Source of the DNA: Rhodospirillaceae bacterium
GTDB taxonomy: Bacteria; Pseudomonadota; Alphaproteobacteria; MPNO01; UBA2964
Length of the DNA stretch: 13,654 nucleotides
Direction: 5' to 3'
NCBI GenBank assembly: GCA_018660305.1
Contig: JABJKO010000220.1
Location: 1 to 13,654 of the forward strand
Every line of letters begins with the position of its first letter. The stretch's first letter is position 1. Of the stretch, positions 1 through 8,200 are shown one piece after another. The notes beneath the pieces are model-generated. The model had not been told where the DNA came from. It did no database searches and worked only from the letters and a program-made list of their open reading frames with translations. Both the position numbers and the translations under genes were made by a program.

Positions 1-592
1 CCCGATGAATCCCCGACAACAGCGTCTCTCGTCCGGTGGTGAACTGCAGTTGCAACAACTCGGCGACTGCCTCGGTGCGGACTTCGGCATGCACCATACC
101 GGACGCCAACAGCGCCTGTGGCTCCGAGGCGAAGGCAAATCCGAACGGCCCTTCGGTATAGTAGAGTTGCTTGATGCCGAACGGATCGCGGCTCAGCACC
201 AGGCGTCGGGCATTGGGATCATGAATGGCGATGGTGTACATACCGCGGAGCCCATTGGCATAAGTCTCACCGTCGCGGCGGTAGAGATGGAGTGGCAATT
301 CGCAATCGGAATTGGTCGCAAACGCCACGTCGGGCATGGCCGCCTTTAGTTCCAGGTAGTTGTATATTTCACCATTGGCGACAAGAGCGGTTCCGTCATC
401 CAGAGTAAAGGGCTGGTTGCCGGTCTCCAGATCGATGATCGCAAGCCGCCGCTGGGCCATGCCGACGCTGTCGGAGAAGTGCACCCCTGCACCGTCCGGC
501 CCCCGATGTATCAAGGCGTTCTGCATCGCCTCGATGGCGGTACGGTCGGGCGGTGCGCCCGATGCCGTCATAATTCCCGTGATACCGCACAT
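1..592 (-). CDS. Asparagine synthetase (glutamine-hydrolysing) / AsnB-type amidotransferase, N-terminal part (partial)
   Basis: Only the first 197 codons are present; the gene continues past the left edge. The visible part is a class II glutamine amidotransferase domain. It starts MCGITG, so Cys2 is the nucleophile that becomes N-terminal after Met removal. It also has RGPDG (residues 30-34), RRLAIID (48-54), NGEIYNY (73-79), the SD-E glutamine-binding element as SDCE (95-98; Thr is more usual than Cys) and RDPFGIKQLYY (135-145). The family releases ammonia from glutamine and passes it to a C-terminal ATP-dependent synthetase domain that amidates a carboxylate, classically aspartate. That domain lies outside the window. 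The ATG shares one base with the upstream stop (TAATG), which suggests translational coupling. Being last of four genes after three glycosyltransferases, it may amidate a sugar acid or other glycan component instead of making free asparagine; this is inferred from context. Confidence 0.93.
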   Translation of the reverse strand, partial: MCGITGIMTASGAPPDRTAIEAMQNALIHRGPDGAGVHFSDSVGMAQRRLAIIDLETGNQPFTLDDGTALVANGEIYNYLELKAAMPDVAFATNSDCELPLHLYRRDGETYANGLRGMYTIAIHDPNARRLVLSRDPFGIKQLYYTEGPFGFAFASEPQALLASGMVHAEVRTEAVAELLQLQFTTGRETLLSGIHR

Positions 593-1626
593 TAGCCGGC
601 AAGCCTCTCGAACAGTTCGCTGTACCGGCGGCAACCGATCTCGACATTATAGCCGGCTGCATAAGTCTTGCGCCCGCCTTCGACCAATTTCGCCGCCAGA
701 GCGGGATCGGCGGCAAGTCGTGAGATCGCCCCCGCCATGGCCGCGCTGTCGTTCAGGGGAGTCAGAAGCCCGTTCACGCCATCATCGATCAGGTCCGCAG
801 GCCCCTCGCTTGCGGCGGCCACGATAGGTACGCCATGCATCCAGGATTCGATCACGATATTCCCAAAGGGTTCGTGCCGCGACGAACAGACAAAAATATC
901 AGCAGCGGCAAATAACGACGGAATGTCGTCACGCCAGCCAAGAAACCGGACCCGGTCGCCAATGTCCAGCCCCATGACGCGCTGTTTCAGATCGGTCTCC
1001 AAGGGTCCCGCGCCACCGATCCACAGATAATGCCCGGGCAGGCGCGCCACGGCGTCGATCAGTGTGTCGAACCCCTTGTTTTCATGCAGACGGCCAAGCG
1101 CCAGCAGCACCGGCGCGTCATCGGGCGTATGGAGAGTTTTACGGGAAAGGGGATCGCCGGAAGCTTCGGGAACGAAATTGGGAATGACCGATACCCGCTC
1201 GTCGGTCCAGCCGCTTCGGCCATAAAAGGCCTTCAAATCAGACGTGGTCACCACCAGATGGTCGCAATGCCGATAGTATTTCGGATCGTAATATCCCCGG
1301 GGCGTACCGATATGAACGAAAGGGCTTTTATCGGTGGGGCGCGGACAAAAGGCCGTCGCCCGGTTCATCCAGCTTATAACGATCTCGGGCCGAAAGGCGT
1401 CGATCTCCCGCCGCAGGGTCCGCCGTGTCGACAGATCGAACAAGCCGCCAAATGGCGCCGTATGGACGGCCATGCCGGAAGCCTGCAAAGCTCTCTCTCT
1501 TCGCGGATCGGGCCGGATGACAAAACTCTGTTCAATCCCGTGCTCCTTCAGCCCAAGCGCCAATCGCATAAAGAAAGTCTCTGCCCCGCCCGCCTCGGCG
1601 CCAGCCATGGTTTGCAGCACGCGCAT
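592..1626 (-). CDS. GT4-family glycosyltransferase
   Basis: A 344-residue cytoplasmic glycosyltransferase with the GT-B architecture of family GT4. The N-terminal acceptor half has an early glycine motif, GGAET (13-17). The C-terminal half has GRLHENKGFDTLI (178-190) and the nucleotide-sugar-binding EX7E motif (E252 to E260, in HEPFGNIVIE), followed by GVPIVA and DDGVNGLL. GT4 enzymes are retaining transferases that use nucleotide-activated sugars. The ATG at 1626 was preferred over an in-frame start 42 bases upstream for two reasons: MRVLQTMAGA gives the typical first beta strand, and this ATG overlaps the upstream stop by one base (TGATG). The last base of its own stop is the A of the amidotransferase start. 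Donor and acceptor cannot be read from sequence. The neighbours point to lipopolysaccharide core, O-antigen or capsule synthesis. Confidence 0.92.
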   Translation of the reverse strand: MRVLQTMAGAEAGGAETFFMRLALGLKEHGIEQSFVIRPDPRRERALQASGMAVHTAPFGGLFDLSTRRTLRREIDAFRPEIVISWMNRATAFCPRPTDKSPFVHIGTPRGYYDPKYYRHCDHLVVTTSDLKAFYGRSGWTDERVSVIPNFVPEASGDPLSRKTLHTPDDAPVLLALGRLHENKGFDTLIDAVARLPGHYLWIGGAGPLETDLKQRVMGLDIGDRVRFLGWRDDIPSLFAAADIFVCSSRHEPFGNIVIESWMHGVPIVAAASEGPADLIDDGVNGLLTPLNDSAAMAGAISRLAADPALAAKLVEGGRKTYAAGYNVEIGCRRYSELFERLAG

Positions 1627-2660
1627 CAGACCAGCAACTCCTCGAACCGCGCCGCGGCGTCGTCCCAACTCCAGCCCCGCTGGCAGGCAAGCGCCTCATT
1701 GCTCTGGGACTGCCAGAGCGGATCATCCGATAGCAGTCGGAGGGCCGATGCCACAAAGGATTTGTCGTCAGGCGCGACAACACCCGTTTTTCCGTCGATG
1801 ATTCGCTCGGCGACGCAGCCAATATCCTGAACAACGCACGGCAGACCGGCCGCCTGGGCTTCGCCAACCGCGAGACAAAACGTCTCGCCCGGATCGCCCC
1901 GATAGAGCAACAGGCGTGCCTGAGCCAGTTCCTCCGCCAGGGCACCCTTGGGAACCGGTTCCCTCAAGACGACGCCCGAATCAACGAGCGCCTTTGCCTT
2001 GTCGAGCACTTTCCCCATTTGCGCCGCCCGTGCATTGCCGAATGACCCATAGGTCGCCGGTCCGGAAAACAGGTGCAGTTCCGCCGTCGGACAGGCCGGG
2101 TAAATGCCGTCCCGCCACATATCCAGCAGCCAGTCCAGCCCGCGGGTTGGGTTGGATGTGAAAATGGCGCGGGGTGGCGGAACTGCCCCGTCACGCTCGA
2201 CGGTCCTGAAAACATCGGAAATTCCATAGGGAATGATCAGACGTCCGCCTTCCGGCGCCCAGCCGGGATAGGTCGCGGCGTGAAACGCGCCGGAAAAGAC
2301 GATGGGAGGACGGCGACGCCACAATTTCCAGAGATAGCGGACCTTAAGCAAATAGCGCGCTGGATTATGAATCCAGAAAATGGCGCGCTTGGCACCGGGT
2401 ATGAGAGGGATCAGCCTGTCGCTGCGGTTGGCGATGTAGAGGTCGCATGCATCCGGCAGCCCCGACTCGAGCGGCGCCCAGCCAATGCCATCGCGTGTCA
2501 TCGCTGTCTCGCAGCGATTGCGGATTTCAACATTGTGCCCCCGTGCGGACAATGCCTGCGCTAAAGACACAAACGCGGTTTCAGCACCGCCAAGCGGCCC
2601 TTCGTCCAGCGAATTGCCATCGAAGGCAATCCCGTCATCGGTCATAACGATACTGGCCAT
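1626..2660 (-). CDS. GT4-family glycosyltransferase (second)
   Basis: Also 344 residues and GT-B, but quite different in sequence from the downstream GT4 enzyme. It begins MASIVMTDDG and has GPLGGAETAF (21-30) in the first glycine loop. A conserved-looking FWIHNPARYLLK stretch spans 95-106, SNPTRGLDWLLD covers 169-180, and the EX7E motif is E259 to E267 within GETFCLAVGEAQAAGLP. The C-terminal DGKTGVVAPDD segment (289-299) is typical of GT4. An in-frame GTG lies one codon upstream of the ATG used here; ATG was preferred, although the ribosome-binding site is weak. The 42 bases separating it from the GT9 gene's stop hold no other gene. The Q-x-A-x-G-L-P segment normally contacts the nucleotide sugar. 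The product is probably a surface polysaccharide or LPS-core linkage; the exact sugar is unknown. Confidence 0.92.
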   Translation of the reverse strand: MASIVMTDDGIAFDGNSLDEGPLGGAETAFVSLAQALSARGHNVEIRNRCETAMTRDGIGWAPLESGLPDACDLYIANRSDRLIPLIPGAKRAIFWIHNPARYLLKVRYLWKLWRRRPPIVFSGAFHAATYPGWAPEGGRLIIPYGISDVFRTVERDGAVPPPRAIFTSNPTRGLDWLLDMWRDGIYPACPTAELHLFSGPATYGSFGNARAAQMGKVLDKAKALVDSGVVLREPVPKGALAEELAQARLLLYRGDPGETFCLAVGEAQAAGLPCVVQDIGCVAERIIDGKTGVVAPDDKSFVASALRLLSDDPLWQSQSNEALACQRGWSWDDAAARFEELLV

Positions 2661-2702
2661 CACCGAAACACAGCCGCTAAAGATTGATAAAGGGTCATGG
2701 TT

Positions 2703-3665
2703 CTACGCGGCTTCGCCCGAATGTCGCCGCCAAAGCGCCTCCGTCTCCCTGACCACAGTCTCGACGGGCAGCGACTGCATCAATGAATCCGTCGCGCGAT
2801 GGTCAAACGCGGGATCGCCGACAAGATCGTCGTAGGAAATTTCCGTTTCCGCCACCGCGCAATGCGCTCCCCAGGGCGCATAATGCTTTGCCTGACTCGG
2901 ACCAAACAGACCCAGAGTGGGCGTCCCAACGGCGGCAGACATGTGCATCAAGCCGGAATCGTTACCTATAAAAAGAGCGCAGCGGCGCAAGCAGGCTGCA
3001 ACAACGGGCAAATCCACCACTCCGATAAGATTGATACAACGTTCCCTGGGGATCGCATCCAGGACCGGCTGCGCGATATCCCGTTCACCCGGGCCGCCAA
3101 AGACGGCGACACGGGCGCCGGACAAAATACCCTGCGGCCCGGTCAGCCGTTCCAGCAAGGCAACAAATGAGTTCGCCGGCCATATTTTTGCCGCCCAATT
3201 CGCGGTGGGTCCGAGCGCCAGCACGGGAGAGCCGGAGACGATGAGGCGGCAAGCCTCCGCCTCATCCGCTTCCGACCGCCAAAGCCGAGGGGATGGCGCA
3301 GCCTGTAAATCGAACAGCCCGGCAAGCGCTTCCACGCGGTGCAATGAATCGTCGCCACGCCTGAAGACCCGCCGTTTCCTTGTCACCACGGTCCACGCCA
3401 GAGCCGACCCCCTCAAATCGACGACCAGATCCCAGGCGGTTCTCGCAACCTCGGCCCACAGACCCAGCCAGTGGCCTGCAAACGCCTGCTTGGTCAGGCT
3501 GATCACGCGAACAACACCAGGCACCCGCTCGAACAGGGGGGCTGGCAACATGCCGCTGGCGACAGTAATCTGGGCCTCGGGAAAGTGCGATACGAGATGT
3601 GACAGCAACCCGGTAGACAAGACGGCGTCGCCTATACGCGTCGATGTAACGAACAGGATTTTCAT
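2703..3665 (-). CDS. GT9-family glycosyltransferase (heptosyltransferase-like)
   Basis: A 320-residue protein of the ADP-heptose:LPS heptosyltransferase family (GT9). The N-terminal half begins MKILFVTSTRIGDAVLSTGL, with the IGD loop that family members use near the acceptor and catalytic site. The C-terminal half has LGPTANWAAKIWP (151-163; K160 matches the conserved Lys of this family), VFGGPGERD (188-196) and the nucleotide-binding signature FIGNDSGLMHMSAAVGTPTL (232-251). These enzymes add heptose or related sugars to the inner core of lipopolysaccharide at the cytoplasmic face. The start at 3665 is supported by a strong GGGAGGGG ribosome-binding site just upstream and by the beta-strand N-terminus. 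An in-frame extension to 3743 would run through the likely leader. It is the first gene of the glycan operon. Whether the donor is truly a heptose is not shown. Confidence 0.92.
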   Translation of the reverse strand: MKILFVTSTRIGDAVLSTGLLSHLVSHFPEAQITVASGMLPAPLFERVPGVVRVISLTKQAFAGHWLGLWAEVARTAWDLVVDLRGSALAWTVVTRKRRVFRRGDDSLHRVEALAGLFDLQAAPSPRLWRSEADEAEACRLIVSGSPVLALGPTANWAAKIWPANSFVALLERLTGPQGILSGARVAVFGGPGERDIAQPVLDAIPRERCINLIGVVDLPVVAACLRRCALFIGNDSGLMHMSAAVGTPTLGLFGPSQAKHYAPWGAHCAVAETEISYDDLVGDPAFDHRATDSLMQSLPVETVVRETEALWRRHSGEAA

Positions 3666-3754
3666 GCCCCTCCCGTACGGCCCTGCACGAGCCGTTTCAT
3701 ACCCTCTGACCGGCCCCGGCAGGCAGCCCCGGCGGATCGTCATCCATGGCCGAC

Positions 3755-3784
3755 CTTATACAATCGCCGGTCACGCCTTGCCAA
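3755..3784 (-). promoter_or_regulatory. Candidate sigma-70-type promoter for the glycan operon
   Basis: On the minus strand TTGGCA (3784-3779) and TATAAG (3760-3755) are separated by 18 bases, a reasonable housekeeping -35/-10 pair. Transcription would begin near 3748 and give a leader of roughly 80 bases before the GT9 start at 3665. This was judged by eye only, and matches of this quality do occur by chance. Confidence 0.4.
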
Positions 3785-3830
3785 GCACGGCGCGGAACAC
3801 CACCCTACGTATTATCAGGAATCATTGGGA

Positions 3831-3849
3831 CGGATGGCCTGGCCATCCG
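3831..3849. promoter_or_regulatory. Perfect 19-bp palindrome upstream of ygfZ-like gene
   Basis: CGGATGGCC-T-GGCCATCCG has two perfect 9-base arms around one central base and ends 11 bases before the ATG at 3861. With a one-base centre it looks more like a protein-binding dyad than a stable RNA hairpin, although the transcript could still fold if a few central pairs open. A TATTAT at 3810-3815 could be a -10 element for this gene, but no convincing -35 was found. In-frame TTG (3825) and ATG (3834) codons lie before or inside the palindrome, so part of it could be coding if the longer start were used. Confidence 0.4.
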
Positions 3850-3860
3850 ATCGCAGACAT

Positions 3861-4760
3861 ATGAACGATGCCCGCTATACCCCTCTCTCGGATCGGGCCG
3901 TTCTGCGGGTGGCCGGAGAAGAGGCCTCGGACTTTCTGCAAGGGCTCATCACCAATGATATGGCCGATGTATCGGAAACCCGCGCCATCTATGCCGCCCT
4001 TCTCACGCCCCAGGGTAAATATTTGCATGATTTTTTCATCCTGAAGATTGCCGATTCCTATTACCTCGATTGCGAACGACACCGGCGCGAAGACCTGATA
4101 AAGCGTCTCACACGCTACCGGCTTCGGGCAAAGGTCATTATCGAAGACGCCGATGACTCGTTCGATTGCTTCGCCCTGTTCGGTAAGGATGCGACACAAA
4201 TAGCTGGATTACCGCGCGATGCCGGGAGCCTTCGTCCGTTGGGCAAAGGTGTCGCCTTCGTCGATCCCCGACGGATCGCGTTAGGGGTCAGAGCCCTTCT
4301 TCCACCGGAGGACGGCGTGTCGCCCATTGAACGGTGTGGATTTTCCGCATCGGCGGAATCGGAATACCACGTCATGAGAGTGTCGCTTGGGGTCGCCGCC
4401 GGTGATCCGGAGATAGAACCGGAAAAATCCTTCCCGATGGATTACGGTCTTGATGAGTTGAATGGCGTGTCGTTTACGAAGGGCTGTTACGTGGGGCAGG
4501 AAGTAACAGTGAGAATGAAAACGCGCGACCTGGTCCGTAAACGATTGGTGCCTGTGCGCCTGGAAGGCCCGGCACTCCCAGTGGGGACGATCTTACAGCT
4601 CGACAACTCGGTCGCGGGCGAATTGCGCAGTGTCGTCGATACAAATGGTTTGGCTCTGGTCAGAATAGAGGCGCTGGACAAGGCGCTTGCGGCCGGGCTG
4701 ACGTTTAACGCGGACAATACGCAACTATTTCCCACTACGCCGCCGGCCGACGAACTGTAA
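3861..4760 (+). CDS. ygfZ: YgfZ/IBA57-like folate-binding Fe-S cluster assembly protein
   Basis: A 299-residue protein of the YgfZ/GcvT family. Members bind tetrahydrofolate and support maturation or repair of certain Fe-S enzymes (YgfZ in bacteria, IBA57 in mitochondria). The N-terminus, YTPLSDRAVLRVAGEEASDFLQGLITND (residues 6-33), matches the usual opening of the family. The diagnostic element KGCYVGQE (207-214), with the redox-sensitive Cys209, is followed by VTVRMKTR. A beta-rich C-terminal segment carries the family's LVPVRLEG and ELRSVVDTNGLALVRIE stretches. The ATG at 3861 places the conserved N-terminus correctly. Upstream in-frame TTG (3825) and ATG (3834) would add only poorly conserved residues and read through the palindrome. 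The gene is divergent from the glycan operon and convergent with the Hpt gene, with a 21-base gap. It is probably a stand-alone housekeeping gene. Confidence 0.93.
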   Translation: MNDARYTPLSDRAVLRVAGEEASDFLQGLITNDMADVSETRAIYAALLTPQGKYLHDFFILKIADSYYLDCERHRREDLIKRLTRYRLRAKVIIEDADDSFDCFALFGKDATQIAGLPRDAGSLRPLGKGVAFVDPRRIALGVRALLPPEDGVSPIERCGFSASAESEYHVMRVSLGVAAGDPEIEPEKSFPMDYGLDELNGVSFTKGCYVGQEVTVRMKTRDLVRKRLVPVRLEGPALPVGTILQLDNSVAGELRSVVDTNGLALVRIEALDKALAAGLTFNADNTQLFPTTPPADEL

Positions 4761-4781
4761 TCAGCGCCGATTGTCACCGTG

Positions 4782-5255
4782 CTACTTCAACGGCGGGACT
4801 TGGGAGATTACCATCGCAAGCTTTTCAACCAGCTTCTGCGTCCTCTCGTCCCCGTCACCCTTGATGTTCTGCTTTATGACCATCTGCAAGGCGCCGAGAT
4901 GCGCCTTAATGACCGCGAGCTGTTCCTCGGAGGGCACCGCCTTCGCCGTGCGAATAAAGTCGCAGAGCGGCCCGGCAATCTGAGTGGCCAGATTGAAGCC
5001 AAAAGTCCCACCCTGGCCCTTAATGTCATGAGAGATCCGAAAAATCGTCGGTAAGGCCGACTCATCCGCCTCTCCGCTTTCCAGCTTTGCAAGTTCTTCC
5101 TGCGCCACTGCGATATCGGTCATCGTCCAGTCGGTAAAACCCGATGCCACGTTGGCAATTTGCTGATCGGCGGCGGCAAGCCGCTTTTCAAGTTCCTCCT
5201 CACTGATTTTTGCGCCAGAGAGTTTGGCGGAGAGCGCGTTTTCCGGGGATGACAT
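4782..5255 (-). CDS. Stand-alone Hpt (histidine phosphotransfer) protein
   Basis: A 157-residue soluble protein with a single Hpt domain. The phosphoacceptor signature is HDIKGQGGTFGF, with His76 the likely phosphorylated residue (HxxKG pattern). It sits in an alpha-helical region spanning roughly residues 45-155. The first 40 residues are charged and helical. Hpt proteins shuttle phosphate between the receiver domain of a hybrid kinase and a response regulator. The gene lies 38 bases downstream of the hybrid kinase gene on the same strand. It has a clear GGAGG ribosome-binding site before the ATG, so the two are almost certainly one transcription unit. The kinase lacks an Hpt domain, which makes this the probable relay partner. 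No response regulator follows: the next gene is convergent ygfZ. The specificity is inferred from position. Confidence 0.87.
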   Translation of the reverse strand: MSSPENALSAKLSGAKISEEELEKRLAAADQQIANVASGFTDWTMTDIAVAQEELAKLESGEADESALPTIFRISHDIKGQGGTFGFNLATQIAGPLCDFIRTAKAVPSEEQLAVIKAHLGALQMVIKQNIKGDGDERTQKLVEKLAMVISQVPPLK

Positions 5256-5293
5256 CTAATCCTCCAATCTGCACGGGTAAATTATGTTCAACA

Positions 5294-8200
5294 TTATCCA
5301 AGGAGCCGGTCGAGCGAGTCACTAAAATCGTCGATCGCCGATTTCTGTCCGTCGGAAATTTCTTCGGTGCCACTGTCTTCGAGCGAAACAGCGCCTTCCA
5401 ACCGGGTGGTTACGTCGCAATGGCGCGTGATGGCTTCAGCGAGTTGGGCCGGATCGATCGGTTTGGTCACGTAATCATCCATACCGAACGCAAGCATCCG
5501 TTCCCGGTCCCCCTTCATCGCATTGGCGGTCAGCGCGATGATCGGTGTCCGCGCCTTTGGATCGGGAAGGTCACGAATGCGTTGTGTCGCGGTGGGACCA
5601 TCCATTTCGGGCATGTTCACATCCATGAGCACAAGGTCAAAGTCGGTTCGGACAAGGGCGTCAACGGCTTCCAGCCCGTTGCCGGCAATGTCGATCCGAT
5701 GGCCAGCCTTCTCAAGCATGGTCTTTATGACGAGTTGATTCACGACATTGTCCTCCGCGACCAGAATGCGAAGGCTGGTATCGGTCCGAAGAGCCGCCAG
5801 CTTGCTGCCCCTGGCGCCAACGGCAATACCCGCGCCCAGTTCCATCGCGGCGCTTGAATCGCCTTCCATATAGCGGATGGTGAACCAGAACCGCGAGCCC
5901 ATGTCGGTTCGACTTGCCACATTGATGTCGCCGCCCATCATGTTAACCAGCTTACGGGATATGGCGAGCCCAAGGCCCGTCCCACCATACTTTCGTGTGG
6001 TCGAGCCATCGGCCTGGGTAAACTTATCGAACAGCTTTTCCGCCTGTTCGGTCGAAATACCAATGCCCGTATCCTTGACCTCGAAAAGCAAATCAAAATC
6101 ATCGCCATCGCTGACACAGGGTGATACGCGGACGTTGATCTCCCCCTCCTCGGTAAATTTCAACGCATTGCTGATGAGGTTGAACAAAACCTGGCGGATG
6201 CGGGTCGGATCGGCTTTTATAAATTGAGCAATTTCCGGATCGATCTCGACATTAAAGGCGAGCCCCTTTTTACCGACCTGCTGTTCCCAAATCTCGTGGA
6301 TCCCGTTCAACAGATTTCGAAGATCGAAATCGACGATTTCCAGATCCAGCTTTCCGGCTTCGATTTTTGAGAAATCAAGAATGTCGTTGAGGAGTTCAAG
6401 CAGGCTTTCCCCGGAACTTTTAATTGTCTGGGCCTGTATCTCCTGCGCATCGTCCAGGTGAGAATCCAGCAACAGTTCCGTCATGCCCAGAACCGCATTC
6501 ATTGGGGTTCTGATTTCGTGACTCATGGTGGCGAGAAATTCGCTCTTGGCGGCGTTCGCTTCATCGGCTTTGACAAGAGCGGTACCGGCTTGTTCCGCCG
6601 CTGTTTCCGCTTCGAATTTCGCGCGCTCCAGCGCTTCGTGCGCATTCTGACGTTCGATCACCTGACCGACAACATGGCCAACCTGCCGCATGGCTTTCAG
6701 AAGATCTTCGTCCGGTTCTGCCCGTTCCGTGGTGAGGAACTGCAGGACGGCGACGGTTTCCCTCCCCACGATCATGGGGACGGCAAAGGCTGTCCGAAGT
6801 CCGGCCTTTGCCGCGGTTGGTAAATACACCGGCGAGTCCGCTTGATCGATATTGGACGCCCAGACAGGTTCCAGTCGCGTCACCGCAAGACCGACCAACC
6901 CCGCGCTCGACACCAATTCTGCCTGTCTGAGCCAGTTCTGGAAATCGAGGAAGTCATCGGGCGCGGAGCAATGCCACAGCCCCATGGAGACAAATGTGCC
7001 ACCTTTCTCCTGAGACGAAACCAGCGCATGACCGATCGGCCAATTTGTATCGCCGCAAATATCCTCCAGGCACGTCTGCAGGACTTGAGCGAAACTATGG
7101 GCCTGGTTGGCATGGATCGCCACACGATTGAGCATATCCGCGATCGCCGATTTGGCGTGGAGTTCCTCTTCACGCATTTTGAGATCGGTGATATCCGTGC
7201 GAATCCCGACGATTCCACCATCGGATATGCGATGTTCGGAAAGGCGCAGCCAGTCGCCATCAGATCGTCGCTGTTCTATCACCTCGCCCGGATTCCGGTG
7301 CCGATCGAGCCGCTTGCGGATCGCGGATTCTTTTTCATTATCATCCGCAAAATTGGGGCGGTTCAGCTGGATTTCCAGGCGGCCACGGAGGAGATCCTCA
7401 AAAGTCCTACCCGGCTGCATGATATGTTCCGCGCCGGGATACATTGAGCGATAGACCTGATTGCAGACGACCAGCCGATCATCTTCGTCAAACAGAACGA
7501 ATCCGTCGGGGATCGCTTCGATCGCATCCAACAATTGTTGTTTGGCATGCGACGCTTCTGCTTCACGCATTTTGAGATCGGTGATGTCCGTACGCACGCT
7601 GACGATACCGCCTGTGGAAATCCGCTTTGCCGAAATGCGCAGCCAACAACCATCCGACCTCTGATTTTCGACGACCCAGCCAGGATTCCGGAATGCGTCC
7701 AGCCGTTCGCGGACATAGTCTTCAATTTCAGCAGCCGTGCGTTTTCGCGCGTTCCTTCTATGTTTCAGCCGTTGCCGCAACAATTCCTCGAAGGTGATAC
7801 CGGATTGTACATAAGGCTCGGTGCCCGGATAATGGTCTTTAAAGACGCTGTTGCACACCACGAGGCGTTCATCCGCGTCGAAGAGAACAAAACCGTCTGG
7901 AATGGCCTCGATGGCATCCATGAGTTGCTCGCGCGCTCTGGATGCTTCTGCCTCGCTCTCACGCAGGGCTTCTTCAGCCTGCTTCTTCGCCGTAACGTCC
8001 CGAACGACAGAAAGAATGGCGGGTGATCCGTTCCAGATAATTTTCGCGGAAGCTGCCTCGGCATCGAACTCACTACCATCCAGCCGCAGCCGCTTTCCCT
8101 CGCGCCAGGGAACACTTTCGCCGGTTTGCACCAATTCGCCCCGACGTTGCGTTTCTTGGCGATCCTCGGGAAGCAGAAACTCGTCCCGATGCCTGCCCAC

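Noticed and set aside
1030..1830. Plus-strand open frame of 266 codons across the two GT4 genes
   Set aside because: It spans the junction of two solid minus-strand genes and has no motif or ribosome-binding site.
3666..3743. Longer GT9 start at 3743
   Set aside because: The added 26 residues are Arg/Gly-rich and unlike the family, and the start at 3665 has a strong ribosome-binding site.
2917..3864. Open frame of 315 codons on the plus strand over the GT9 gene
   Set aside because: The composition is rich in Arg, Ser, Thr and Pro with no domain pattern, and it lies opposite a well-supported glycosyltransferase.
4761..4781. Terminator between the convergent ygfZ-like and Hpt genes
   Set aside because: No GC-rich stem followed by a T-run is visible on either strand in the 21-base gap.
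7142..7924. Direct repeats taken as a mobile element or CRISPR-like array
   Set aside because: The repeats are in frame, two in number, and fully explained by duplicated PAS-type domains.
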